Positions 23,413 through 34,559 of a stretch of DNA of 64,000 nucleotides are shown piece by piece. The position numbers and the translations under genes were made by a program. A model generated the notes under the pieces. The model saw only the letters and a list, made by a program, of their open reading frames with translations. It was not told the origin of the DNA and ran no database searches. The stretch is taken from positions 20,645,574-20,709,573 of the forward strand of contig NC_051453.1 of assembly GCF_001649575.2 (NCBI RefSeq). Reading direction: 5' to 3'. Position 1 is the first letter of the stretch. Every line of letters starts with the position of its first letter. The DNA comes from Kryptolebias marmoratus (lineage: Eukaryota; Chordata; Actinopteri; Cyprinodontiformes; Rivulidae).

Positions 23413-24720
23413 AAGAAAAGGGGGTAGAAGGAAAACTGAATAAATTAAAAAAAAAAGAAGAGGGATCTGAACTGAGGATAAGACGCAGCAGCAGGAACTC
23501 TGATGTCCCCAATTAGGAGGGATGTCACCCCCTGTCTGGGCCGCAGTAATAAAGCCCTCACTCTGTATTCAGAATCACATGGCTCCAACACTGTTAACAT
23601 TCTAATATCTTGGGCGTGCGTGGTAACATTAATTACTTGGCCATTTGGATGGCTCCTGAATCTCCTTAATGTTTGCTTCCAAATGGAAATCTGAGCTCAG
23701 GCTTAGGAGTGTTACATTAGAAAATAATAAGTAATATTTACCCAAGCAGCAGCAGCCAGGCCTGCTCTGCAACTGGTTCAATTTCTCTTATTGACTGTTT
23801 GGATATAATGTTCTCCTATACAAAGACAATTATTCAGTGAATCATGATCCCTGCAAATCGCGTATTTTTGCCCAGTTTCTGCTCCTCTTGCATGTAAAGC
23901 CTGCTGTTTGAGAGAGGCCATGCCACATTTAGATTTAATTACAGGTGTTTGAATCTATGCAAATCTCTCCAATCTATTCCCATCAGCCGAGTCCAGTAAT
24001 TGAAGGGAAATCTTCCCAAACAACTCCTGCCAGCATTAAAATTCATGGTCACCTTGAAAGGCACGTCTGCGGAAGTGAATCCTATCAGTCGGCTCTTCTT
24101 GTCCCCAACAAACAAACACTCCTCTTCTTTATTGTCGTGATAGAAAAGATGGCAAAAGAGAAACTGTGCAGGAATGAACATTCTTTAGTCTGTGACTCCA
24201 AATGGTCAGCTTTCATCCGGCGGAAGCTACTGTATTGTTTTCAAAGTCTAGTGAACCCAGAAGAGAAAGGGTAAAGCCATTTTGGTGTGTGTACACAGCA
24301 GAAATGTGTTCTTTGGGGTGGCGATACAAGAGGAGCCCTGAATAAAGGAGAAAAAAGATTACAATTTTCCCCCAATGTTGTGGTGGCCGAGCTGCCAGCG
24401 AGAGGCTGAGAGGAGCATTGAATGTAATGGTTGTATTACTGCACTCTGCGATGCATTATTAATGCAAACGTGATCAAGGCAGGTGGACAAGCCCAGGAGA
24501 GATGGCGCTGCTTAATGAACAGCAACCCCCTCTTTCTCGACAGAACAAGGCCTGGCAGCTGTTAGTGTTTCTCTGTGAGGTGTGAGCCTATGTACCTTTG
24601 TGGATAAGGTAGCCCCTATTTAATTAACAAATAATCTGCAGCCGCTCCTAATTGACTCTGTTTATAGACCGGTGCACGTGTCAGTGCTGTGGTCATGCTC
24701 ACCTGCATTTTTAATGAGAA
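23409..24720. other. Candidate conserved non-coding cluster
   Basis: The most enhancer-like stretch of the window. It contains GTTAAC at 23593-23598 and ATTAATTA at 23628-23635 within a unique block (23560-23700). Further unique blocks, rich in short AT-core words and CAGCTG/TAATTA-like motifs, lie at 23930-24100 and 24400-24700. Overlapping open frames on both strands (23939-24274) have no family features. Conservation is inferred, not shown. Confidence 0.4.
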
Positions 24721-26493
24721 CTCACGTTTTGTGGCATTCATCATTTGTTCTTGTTATTTTTTTCAATTCGAGTGTACCAAATGAGAAGTGAAAGAGTAAG
24801 ATTGTTTTACCACTCAACAAGAAAAACAAGTTAGGCCTCAGCGACTAATATTTATGGTCATCAGGCTCAATAGTACTTAACTTCTTTTAAATGTATAGAT
24901 TTCACACATGGGGATGCACTTTTACAATAAAAGAAAATCTCAAAACGTTTCCCATAATCATTACATTTACAGTTAGCTACATAAAAATAGAGCTTGAAAC
25001 AATGAGTGTCTGTGGAAATATGATGCTGCAGCCAAGGAACCATGTTTCTTTTTAAATTTATAAATAAACATGTGATAGTTTAGAAATGGCTAGATTCACA
25101 TGCAGCATCCATGCCTCATAGGAGGGTTGTTAATGTGGATTACTTTTGCAAAATGCAGCACTGATTTGATTTTAAATTCTTATTTCATTTTAGAGCCTGT
25201 GACCCTATACAGGCACTGTTTCCATTGGTACATGTTTTTAGGTCACATACTGCCCCCTGGTGTGGGTGTGGAGGATTGCCATACGTTTCTACCAGCCTGG
25301 CGTGGTCCTGTGAGAGTGTGGTGCACTTAGAGGTGCGCTGGGACAAGTTAGATTCATGACAATGAATTGAATGATTGTCCAAAACAGCTTAGGTGTGGGT
25401 TATTAAACAATGGGCAAAAGAGTATTTGTAAATTAGCTTTACAATCTGTTTTTTTTGCTGGTTGTGTGGACTGTGTCTTCACTAGGTACAAGGATAGACC
25501 ACTGGCTCAAGACTGTTTGCAACATGGTGGCTTGTTCACCAGCATGTTATACACGGATAATAAGTGTGGAAGCGCCATCAAACAACTTCTAGTTCACAAA
25601 AGTGGAGATAACTTTCATTTAAAAAAGTAAAATAAAAAAATCAATTTTCCACTACCTCTAGAATTAAAAGTAAACGTTACTAAAGCTTTCCGATAAAATG
25701 TTTTTGGAAAGAAATAAGAAGTGATTTGAACAAAAATAGTGAAATATAGTTTCCCTCAGCATGTTTCTTTATCATATCTTGATAATCTTTCAGATAAATA
25801 TGTACAGAAAAAAACAACAGATTATTAGGTTAAAATCCTCACCGTGAGAAAGCAATAAAGAATTTCCAGACAGAACCACCAATGCTGGCCAAATGGATAC
25901 TTCTTGTTGATAAAATCTATTTGATGGAGGAAGTGACATTTCTAATAAGACTATATAAAACTCTGATAGAAGACAAACGGAAGAAATAGATGCAGCTGGG
26001 CTCATCAATTAGCAGCCCAGGGGCCAAATCAGGGACGGGTGGAATGGTGGCACCCAGCCATAATTTACTGAAGGATGAAAACAATAGGAAAAAGAAAATA
26101 AACTGTGCCATAGGAAATTTAATTAAATTTTATTTTCTAATTTAAAGTAACCCAAAACTAGTGATAGTAAAAATAGTTAAATGTAATCAGTTTTATAGTT
26201 TTTAAAATTACTAATTTGTGTGAGGGTTAAACTGAGTCCTCCTGGGACTTTGTCAATCTGATGATTTATTTGTAAAAAATAAAATACAGTCTGATGCAGA
26301 ACCTTGTCCTTCCTCATTCTAAATGTTTTATATCTCACTTTTTTTTTCTTTGAATTGCAATTAAATGAAAATTAATGCCATTGTGTATTTTAATAATATA
26401 TTGCTGCTTGTAGTGTTGGTGTTTGTGGATTATTATTGTCAAACAAACCTCTCACCTCTGTCAACAACATTTTATAATTTGTTTCTAATGTAG
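24721..26493. other. Unique sequence, AT-rich
   Basis: No repeat or gene recognised. Small open frames at 25100-25630 and 25790-26111 resemble no family. Confidence 0.45.
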
Positions 26494-26868
26494 GTGTCAT
26501 GGTGGAGCAGTGGTTAGAGCTGTTGCCTTACAGTGATAAGGCTGCAGGATCGCCTACCGGCCTGGGGCCTTTGTAGATGGAGTTTACATGCTCACCTGGT
26601 GCATGCATTGGTTTTCTATGGGTTCTTAGTTTTTCTCCCAAAGACCAAAACATGCATGTTAGGTTACTCTAAGTAACTAAGTTGTCCCTAAGTGTGAGTG
26701 AGAGCGTGAATGGTTGTTTGTCTCGATTGTCTCCACGTGTCCCTGTGATAGACATGTAACCTGTCCAGGGTGTCCCCCTCCTCATACTCGGTGACTGCTG
26801 GAGATAGACACAAGCTCACTGCAAACCAGAAAGTGAAAAGCCAGTAAAGAAAATGGGTGGCTAGGTGT
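26494..26868 (+). repeat. tRNA-headed SINE, near full-length plus copy
   Basis: Starts with a tRNA-like head (gtggagcagtggttagagctg, an A-box-like word). A decayed B-box region follows near 26548-26560. The body includes tttacatgctcacctgg, aacatgcatgttaggttac and acctgtccagggtgtcccc, and it ends near aaagaaaatgg. The same body appears at 34.26, 18.42 and 58.49 kb. It is RNA polymerase III-type by descent, but the B box is too degraded to expect activity. Confidence 0.85.
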
Positions 26869-27659
26869 TTCAAAAACTCATCTGTAGTGCTTTTTAACAG
26901 ATTTTTCGTCTGTTCTTCTTCTTTTCTCATTTGCCATTCCTGCACAGTGACTCAGGCAAAAATAATAAGTAAAGCTGTTCATTTAAAAATAAGGGAGATA
27001 CTTCAGCTGACATGAAAATAAAAGAGCATGGCCAATGTAATCTGTGTGTCATAAAAATGGATATAAATAAATAAAATTACCAAACTTATAGTTAAAAATA
27101 AAATAACTTCCAAAACTCTTTAAAATAAAACAGCTTGCTGCTACTCAGATGTTGGGCATCAAATAAAAAGCCTAATTCGTGCTAATTAACAACAAATGCA
27201 GTGTATAAAGCCCAGCTGATATACATGTTTGATTAATGGGAAAAACAATACATTAAACCTTCAGACACTAACCTTTTAACATCAGGATTGACATATGTGA
27301 TGCTTATTCACAGTCATTGCAGAGTCTGTTAAAAAAATCTGGCCCCAGAGCAAGTTTAGTTGGTGACCCCTGAGACACAGTTTTATAAAAAAGGTCAGTG
27401 ACATCATAAGAATGACAGACAAGGCATTAGGAGACCTATGAGACTGAGTCAACAGTGTTTCCTGTAATGGCATTGTTTGGGTTCACAGAAAAACAATTTT
27501 AAAAACTTGCAAAAACAGTTACAAAGCAAGTGAGCATCACCTCCTGAAGCACTGATGTCTGTGTAGAATTGTTGCCAAATAACACATTTAAATATATAGG
27601 GAGTACATTGCATGGACGGTAATAAAAACTCAGTAGCTTTTAATGTATGAAGTAAAAAA
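26869..27659. other. AT-rich unique sequence
   Basis: Nothing recognised. Confidence 0.5.
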
Positions 27660-27689
27660 TTGTGTGTGTGTGTGGGGGNGGGGGGGGGG
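27660..27689 (+). repeat. (TG)n followed by G run, with an unresolved base
   Basis: Seven TG units run into a G tract containing a single N at 27679, a typical sequencing difficulty. Confidence 0.95.
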
Positions 27690-28272
27690 CATTGGTTGTC
27701 AGGTGGAGACTGTCAGATTTGTACAGGTATGATGAATTAACAAGCAAAGACAGACACACACACACACAACAACTGATTTAGCCAAGTTGGGCTTTTCAGT
27801 CCAGGGTTAATAGAATGCTTATGAATGTAGTGTGTCTGAGGCTGATGGAAAGATTGAGGTGGAGGTGGGATTTGGGGTCGCAGTGCCGCTCAGCGCCTCG
27901 GTGAAGCCCCCGCTAACCATCAGAGAGCATCGCTTCATCAGGCTGGATTAAGAGCGTGTCAGGCCTGACGGAGCAGATAGCCCGGTTTACAGATCGCACG
28001 GGATGGAAACATCATGACGACAATGACACCTACATCCTGCCCTTTTATAGAGGATTTTGTCGTGGAATACCTATTTACGACTCCAGATATGGACAGGACT
28101 ATCTGAAAAATTATTCAGAAATAGGATTATATAGATGATGCTTGAAAGCCATCAGTGTTATGAATTTAAATTAGGTGGTAATGTTTTCAGAAGTGAAGGA
28201 GGACAGAACAGTAATAAGTTACAGCTGTTAGTTCTGACATGCAGGATTTGGAGTCTGGAGTGATTTGAATTG
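27690..28272. other. Unique block, possible non-coding conserved sequence
   Basis: A short (CA)n lies at about 27753-27768. The segment 27880-28080 is GC-balanced with CpGs and several unique words, and its 60-codon frame (27956-28138) resembles no family. Exon or regulatory identity cannot be decided from sequence alone. Confidence 0.3.
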
Positions 28273-28489
28273 TTAAAAGGATAGTTTGGTCATTTTATAA
28301 GCCTGTAACAATAACAAAAAATAAAATAAAATAGGCCCTTGTTTGACTAACTATTAGCCTAGCCTGGGCAAAGACTTTTGCCCTTTTTCTCCAGCTCCTT
28401 TCTTTTTGACTGATGTCATGGCTGATAAAGTACTATTGATAACCATTTGACACAACATCACTTCAAAAATGATCAAACTATGCCTTTAA
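28273..28489 (+). mobile_element. TTAA-type MITE (piggyBac-like, non-autonomous)
   Basis: TTAA lies at both ends (28273-28276 and 28486-28489). Inside are inverted termini about 90% alike over 20 bp: aaggatagtttggtcatttt at the left and the complement of aaatgatcaaactatgcct at the right. The interior attagcctagcctgggcaaa is shared with the truncated copy at 12010-12209. It is 217 bp long and non-coding. TTAA duplication with short inverted ends suggests mobilisation by a piggyBac-type transposase. Confidence 0.82.
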
Positions 28490-29278
28490 GACTGGTGGAT
28501 ACCTGGTGGTGCAACCCATGTGCTCCGTTCTAAAGCAGCCAAAACACTCACATTTCTGAGTCTGTGATGAACAGTGAAGATGGAAACTGTCAGGACTTAG
28601 AACTTGCTCAGATATGATCAGCTCTGATATCATCCCAAACCAAGGTAAAGCTAACCACAGTGCCTGTAATACGAGCATGAGCCAGGGGTACAATTGTATC
28701 TCAGAACGACTTGTCGTCATATTTCAGCCGAGCAAAAATAAACATTTGGATACCGTGAAGCCAAGAATTGATTGTGGCTTTAGGGAGGGTAACATTGTAG
28801 CCTGTGTAGGTTTGCCTGAGGCTAAAACTTACCAGTGCTTTTATACATAGTTTATTTCTACCTGTTCTCTCTCCATGTCTTGGACCTGTATGATACTATC
28901 TGCTTCAATTCCCCAGTCTGAGCAATCTGTTTGAATCCACGAGGTTGTGAATAAAACAAGCCTGCTCTCCTGCTCAGCTTAGTGTATAATGCAGGACCTC
29001 GCCATTGGTCATGAATTGACAAAGTCCACACAGAGCTATATCCCACACCCCTTAGCTGCTGGAAATAGCCGTACAGCAGATATACGCTACAATCACACAA
29101 TGAGGAGAGAGGAAATGCATGACGGCACAACAAATTCTCGTTGAGAAAGAAAGGAAAAAAAAAAAACTGGTGCAGACGAGCAGAAAATGGGACATTATGT
29201 TTGGAGGGGGTGAACTCCTGAATCCAGCTTTCTTAAAAAGTGCAGTTCAAGGTGCAGAGTGCACATGCTGGACAGGAT
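28490..29278. other. Unique sequence
   Basis: No supported feature. Overlapping frames at 28478-28850 on both strands look accidental. Confidence 0.45.
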
Positions 29279-29305
29279 GTGTGTATGTGTGTGTGTGGGG
29301 GGGGG
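29279..29305 (+). repeat. (GT)n followed by G run
   Basis: Imperfect GT tract ending in nine Gs. Confidence 0.95.
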
Positions 29306-29779
29306 CTAACAAAGCCACAGCCACCAGCCTGGTCTCAGGGAAGCACTGAGTCTGAATATTTCATGGCTCCTCCAAGCACAAAAAGACTGCAAAACTGAGC
29401 CAGCTCATTTGGAGGTGTGTGCATGCAGAAGGTCAAGACCTGAAGACAGTCAGCGAAAGGCAAAAGGCTCGGAAAGAAAGTACACCCATCAAGTGCACAC
29501 TGTATGTGCAAGACTTATTACTGTTCTTCTTTGTCTTGCATGTTGCTGATTATCAGTGTTTTAAACATCAAGTCTAATTTCTTAACGCCCAAGACTCAGA
29601 TTTTCTCCGGAGTAGCTGGAGTTCATTAGAATAAGGTTTGTTCATCTAGCTTTAAATGCATAAGCTTGCTCCTATTGTAGCAAGGTAGGTGCAAAACTCA
29701 CATTTACTCTCTTCTCCTAACAGCACAAACGAGACAACGATGGGGTGGTTTATACCCTGCAGACCCTAAAGGGAGGCGT
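29306..29779. other. Unique sequence
   Basis: Nothing recognised. Confidence 0.5.
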
Positions 29780-31000
29780 TTAGCTCCTTGTGACTCTGTG
29801 TGCGAAGCATCCCAAACTCCCTGTGCAAGCGCACGGCACAGAACAACAGCAAGAACTTAAGGGCTGTCTCTGACAAAAGGGAGCAGGATAGCAGCGTCTG
29901 AAACCCTCGTGTACCTCTTCTCCTATTCCCTCCCTAATCAATATCAAAAGCAACAAAAACACAGGCGCAAGGAAGACACAAAAAACACACGCAAAAGCAA
30001 ACAAACGCCTGTTCAGTGGGGGGAGAGAATTAGAGCACGGCACCATCTCCTCATCTTACCTGTCATTATATGCTTTAGCTCTTAATGAGTGCTCCTCTTC
30101 ACTTGGTCACATCACATTTGTTTTATACAAGTCCCTTTGAACAGCTGAGAGATATTGAGCATCCTTTGATCATGGAATCCGTCTGAATTTCAAATGTGAG
30201 CCTCCCCCCCTTTCTCTGCATATTTCGAGCTATGTCGTCTACCACATTTTCAGTCACTATTTTGTTTGTTTATTCACCAGTAAAGGGGATAAAGAAAAAA
30301 AAAAGGCAGGGTGCAAATAAAAGAAAGAGTCTGCTAAAGAAGGAGTGAAAATGGGGGAGCCAGGAGCATGTGGGCTATGTGAATTTTCCTATGATTAATT
30401 AATGTTTATGAATTTAACAGAGAAGTAATAAAAGAATGAAAGAGAAAACACTGCCACGAGATGCTGCCTACTGCGTTTTTATATATTTTGTTTTTGAAGG
30501 CAGACGCCTTCTAATGATGACCCTTGGCATGCTGTGGCACCTGGGACCTCCCCTAGCAAGAAGGAGGGTGATGAAAATTAGCCCATTCACATTTCAAACA
30601 GAATTCGGGCTGGCCCCTGATCACAGTGCAAGGGCTGCCCCCTCTCCTTCTCGGTCCTGCGGAGAGAACACGCACCACCAGAAAGGCTCTCCACGCGGCC
30701 AGAGCCTCTCCCCTGGCAATCATTGCGGGAACACATGGTGACATGACTGTGGGACGCTAGGGGTCTGGATGTACTCCGGCTGTTATTCCCTGTTAAAAGA
30801 TTTAAACCATCGGGGTATGATAGGTGCCTTTGATGTTTGCTAAGCATGGAGCTGGAGAACAGGGAAGATGGAGAACATGGGGGGTGAGAGGTGGGGCGAG
30901 GTGTAGTGGTGATGGTAGCAGCAATCCAGGGCAGAGGCTTGTTACTTGAAGGCAATCATCTTCATGGAGCCAGACTCAAGAAGGGTAGAGCTGTGTGGAA
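29780..31000. other. Candidate conserved non-coding cluster
   Basis: Unique sequence with GC-balanced parts (30500-30780) and a TTAATTAA core at 30395-30402 inside atgattaattaatgtttatg. Frames at 30436-30741 and 30553-30955 overlap on opposite strands with no family features. The texture is enhancer-like; this is unverified. Confidence 0.33.
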
Positions 31001-31297
31001 TCTCTTTTTCCAACTCAGCCACGCCAACAAAAGGAAGATAAAAGACAGAGGTTGAAGCTAGGGCCAAAAGCAACTGAAGCCAAGATTACTGCCTGTGCAG
31101 TAATCTCTGTCACGTTATACCACTCCAGCAACTTTTATGATCCTAATTGCCTCAGTTTGGCTCTTATATACAAGGAGTGGCAAGGAGTAGTATAAAAGTG
31201 TATCATTGTCACAGTAATGTTTTTTTTTTCCATACAATAAAAATAGTTTCCAGATCTTTGAGAGCAAGATGAGCAGATCATTTACAGTGATGGAGTG
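31001..31297. other. Unique sequence
   Basis: Nothing recognised. Confidence 0.5.
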
Positions 31298-31420
31298 GCA
31301 ACCCATTTAGGGTGTACCACACTTACCTGTTTACTGCTGGATGGCTGGATGGATGGATGGATGGATGGCTGGATGGATGGATGGATGGATGGATGGGTGA
31401 ATGGGTGGATGAATGAATGG
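31298..31420 (+). repeat. SINE 3' remnant with (GGAT)n tail
   Basis: The phrase acccatttagggtgtaccac resembles the 3' body of the SINE at 26494-26868 (acctgtccagggtgtcccc). It leads into a GGAT tetranucleotide array (31338-31420) interrupted by GGCT and GGGT variants. The SINE assignment of the leader is tentative; the array is certain. Confidence 0.65.
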
Positions 31421-31639
31421 TCTTTGAAGGTTTTTCTTTCCTAAATGGTAGAGAGACAATCAAAAGTTGCTCAAAATTTATTAAGAAACAGTTAAAAAGT
31501 TAAACTGTGGCTACAATTGTTCCTCAAAACCGTTAATCAAGGTGAGTCACAAGTTGAAGAGAAAGAACAATTTAGGAAGCAAAAATGTGTTCAACAAACA
31601 AATATTCAAATTAAATATTAGTATTTCTTAAATAAATGC
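31421..31639. other. AT-rich unique sequence
   Basis: Nothing recognised. Confidence 0.5.
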
Positions 31640-32095
31640 CTTTTGCTTGAGTTATAGTCGTTTTTGTGTTTCGCACAGTCAGTTAGATTTTGCAACCTTT
31701 TTGAATATGTTACTCCAAAAGTTAATCAGTTGTAGATGTTTACCCAATGATTTTTTTCTGCAAGTTTCATTCAAATCCATCCAGACATTCCTTTAGATAT
31801 TTTGCTAACAGACAAACACAGTTGACCCCAATAGTTAATGTCAAAAGTTTAAAAACAGATCTCATGCATTCAGTTAGCCCTTACAGTATGTGTTGAGGAT
31901 AACTCTCAGCTACTGTCACATCAACTTTTAGCTCAATATCTGTAAAACTGACTGAATTATAGTCATTTTTTATGATGGCTAAGATTAATTAGCTGTGGAG
32001 GCCATCTTCAATCAAATTGACTCCAGTGGTTAATCTGTTGTAAACGTACATCCAGTGATTACCTTCTTTAAAATCCAACTCCATTTACAAGTTAC
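31640..32095 (-). repeat. Family A dispersed repeat, minus copy with ~1.5 monomers
   Basis: The phrases gttactccaaaagttaatc near 31711 and attgactccagtggttaat near 32018 are equivalent positions about 306 bp apart, showing two monomers. Between them, ctcaatatctgtaaaactg and gtatgtgttgaggataac match other family A copies in inverse orientation. Confidence 0.87.
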
Positions 32096-32214
32096 TTTCC
32101 TGTTTATGGGTATGAACCAAAGATTGTCTACACTATATTGATAGATTTTTGACATGAGCATGGAAGTCGAAGACGGAGCAGGCCCAACCGTCCCTGTTGG
32201 ATGGTTCCAGTAAG

Positions 32215-32530
32215 TCTCTCCCCTGTTGGCAAAATACAAAAATACACCTTGAATATTTTTTTTCAGTTACTGACTCTTGTTGACCTACATAGTTCCTACC
32301 TTTCTGCTGTACATTCACACATATATTTTTTTTTTTATGTTTATGTACAGCATAATTAGTTATTTCCTGCTCCAAAGAAAAGTCATGTAACTCCAAGGTT
32401 GTGGGGGATTTAAGTGCAGAGCCTTTAGTGTGCAGGCTCTGGTTCCAAAAATATAACATCACAGCTTTTGTAAAGCGGGATCTTGTGGCTTCAGTTCCCA
32501 ACAAGAGAAGGTGAGGACACTTAGTCTATT
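32215..32530. repeat. Family C dispersed repeat, copy 1
   Basis: Clearly homologous to 63635-63950. Shared words include aaaaatacacct, agtcatgtaac, ttccaaaaata and ggcttcagttcccaacaa, in the same order and spacing. No coding frame or target duplication was found. Family identity is unknown to me. Confidence 0.85.
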
Positions 32531-32707
32531 ATTTTAAGTCTATGCAGTTAACATAGACCATTATGTGAATGAATATGTTGCAATTTAAAGAGTTTTGCAT
32601 GGTGAGTATGTCTTTAGGATGCTTTGTTGCATATCACCAAGACTCTTAACAATGGTCTGTTAAATCTTAAATATTAAATCATGTGTCATGTTGATTTCAT
32701 TCATTTT
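32531..32707. other. Unique sequence
   Basis: Left flank of the LINE insertion, including the tttacatttg target duplication that starts at 32708. Confidence 0.6.
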
Positions 32708-32717
32708 TTTACATTTG

Positions 32718-33830
32718 TGATTTCCGTCCTGGTCGTGGAACACTGGACCAGCTCTATACCCTCAGCAGGGTCCTGGAGGGTGCATGGGAGTTTGCCTAAC
32801 CAGTCTACATTTGTTTTATGGACTTGGAGAAGGCGTTTGACCGTGTTCCTCGGGGAATCCTGAGGGGGTACTCCGGGAGGATGGGGTACTGGGCCCTTTG
32901 ATATGGGCTGTTAGGTCCCTATATGACCGGTGTCAGAGCTTGGTCCGCATTGCCGGCAGTAAGTCAGATTTTTTTCCAGTGAGAGTTGGACTTGGACAAA
33001 GGTTGCCCTTTGTCACAGATTCTGTTCATAACGTTTATAGACAGAATTTCTAGGTGGAGCCAAGGTGTCGAGGGGATCCGTTTTGGTGACCTTAGGATTG
33101 CGTCTCTGCTTTTTGCAGATAATGTGGTCCTATTGGCTTCATCAGACCGTAATCTACAGCTTTCGCTGGAGCGGTTCGCAGCCGAGTGTGAAACGGCCAG
33201 GATGAGGATCAGTGCCTCCAAATCTGAGGCCATGGTCTTGAGCCGGAAAAGGGTAGGGTGCCTTCTCCGGGTCGGGGAAGATGTCCTGCCCCAAGTGGAG
33301 GACTTAAGTATCTCTGGGTCTTGTTTACGAATGAGGGAAAAATGGAGCGGGAGATCGATAGGTGGATTGGTGCAGTGTCTGCACTGATGCGGGCGCTGTA
33401 CCAATCTGTCGTGGTGAAGAGAGAGCTGAGTCAAAAGGCGAAGCTTTCGATTTACCGGTCGATCTACGTTCCTACCCTCATCTATGGTCCCAAGCTTTGG
33501 GTAGTGACCGAAAGAACAAGATCGCAAATACAAGCGGCTGAAAGGATTTTTCTCCGCAGGGTGTCTGGACTCTCCCTTAGAGAGGGTGAGAAGCTCGGTC
33601 ATCCGGGAGGGACTCAGAGTAGAGCCGCTGCTTCTCCACGTCGAGAGGAGCCAGTTGAGGTGGCTCGGGCATCTGGTGAGGATGCCTCCTGGACGCCTCC
33701 CTGGTGAGGTGTTCTGGGCACATCCNTATAGACTGTGCGGAAGAAAATTGACTGTGCAGAAGAAAATGAATAGATGGATGGATGGATGGATGGATGGATG
33801 GATGGATGGATGGATGGATGGATGGATGGG
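32718..33830 (+). mobile_element. Rex3-like (RTE-clade) LINE, 5'-truncated dead copy
   Basis: Non-LTR retrotransposon fragment covering the reverse transcriptase domain and part of the C-terminal region. Recognisable pieces are a PSAGSW-type segment, DLEKAFDRVP near 32823, the SLLFAD box near 33103, and the SKSEAMVL and YVPTLIYG segments. It is 5'-truncated in the reverse transcriptase, as usual for target-primed insertion. Identical 10-bp target duplications, tttacatttg, flank it at 32708-32717 and 33831-33840. The catalytic FADD box reads FADN, several frameshifts break the frame, and the C-terminal GRPRTRW part is deleted near the N at 33726. It ends in a (GGAT)n tail (33773-33830). The Rex3 name rests on recall of the family's QGCPLSP region and tail. 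Confidence 0.9.
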
Positions 33831-33840
33831 TTTACATTTG

Positions 33841-34261
33841 GACTTTAGTAGTAGAATAACCATATTTGTATACTCTAATAAATGAGTGTTGGATAATTCA
33901 AAAGCCTTTTGCCTTTCCTGTTTGCCAGTGTGTGGTTGTGTTCCCCATCATGGTACACTTTGGGAGACAGATGGAAGACGGTCTCTGCAAAGGGAATACT
34001 AAGGATCTAAAAGCATTTTAGAAACAATTAAAATCTGTGATGGTTTAATCTGTTCACATCAAAGGCAACAAGCCCCGTGTTTGATTTTCTTTTGATGACA
34101 CTGTATATAACTGATTGAGCTGACTGTCAGCAAACAACCACAAGCTGGGGGGAGAAGTGTGTGGTGCGCCCATTTACACCATACTATGGCAGTTTGATGT
34201 AAAATATAAATGCTTAAAAGCATAAAATGTGAATACTATGATAATTTATTAGAAAAATACA
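33841..34261. other. Unique sequence
   Basis: Nothing recognised. Confidence 0.5.
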
Positions 34262-34545
34262 ATATATGTGGCAGTGGTTTGAGGTGTTGCCTCCCAAAAA
34301 GAACGTTGCAGAATCACATCCCGGCTTTGCTGAGTGGAATTAGCATGTTCTCCCTGTGTACATGTGAGTTTACTCTCACAACCCAAAAACCTGCACGTTA
34401 AGTTTACTGGTAACTCTAAATTGTCCCAAGGTGTGAGTGAAAACATGAATGGTTGTTTGCCTTGTTTATCTATGTGTCCCTTTGGTGGACTTGCGACCTG
34501 TCCAGGATGATGTTTTTGCCCAGGTCTGGGTGTATGTGTGTTACA
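34262..34545 (+). repeat. tRNA-headed SINE, plus copy
   Basis: Head gtggcagtggtttgaggtg, then attagcatgttctccctg, then cacgttaagtttactgg, then acctgtccaggatg, all in the same order as the 26494-26868 copy. The B-box region (gcagaatcacatcccgg) is decayed. Confidence 0.82.
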
Positions 34546-34559
34546 CATCTGTGTGATAT

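Noticed and set aside
23216..23516. Open frames on both strands over the GA tract
   Set aside because: Encoded residues are Arg-Glu or Ser-Leu alternation from a dinucleotide repeat.
31338..31420. Possible CRISPR-like regular repeat
   Set aside because: It is a tetranucleotide microsatellite without spacers; the genome is vertebrate.
33773..33830. GGAT array considered as a tandem-repeat protein (GWMD repeats)
   Set aside because: It is the 3' tail of the Rex3 copy, and the frame passes through dead LINE sequence.
32718..33830. Active retrotransposon
   Set aside because: 5' truncation, frameshifts, FADN in place of FADD and a C-terminal deletion rule out activity.
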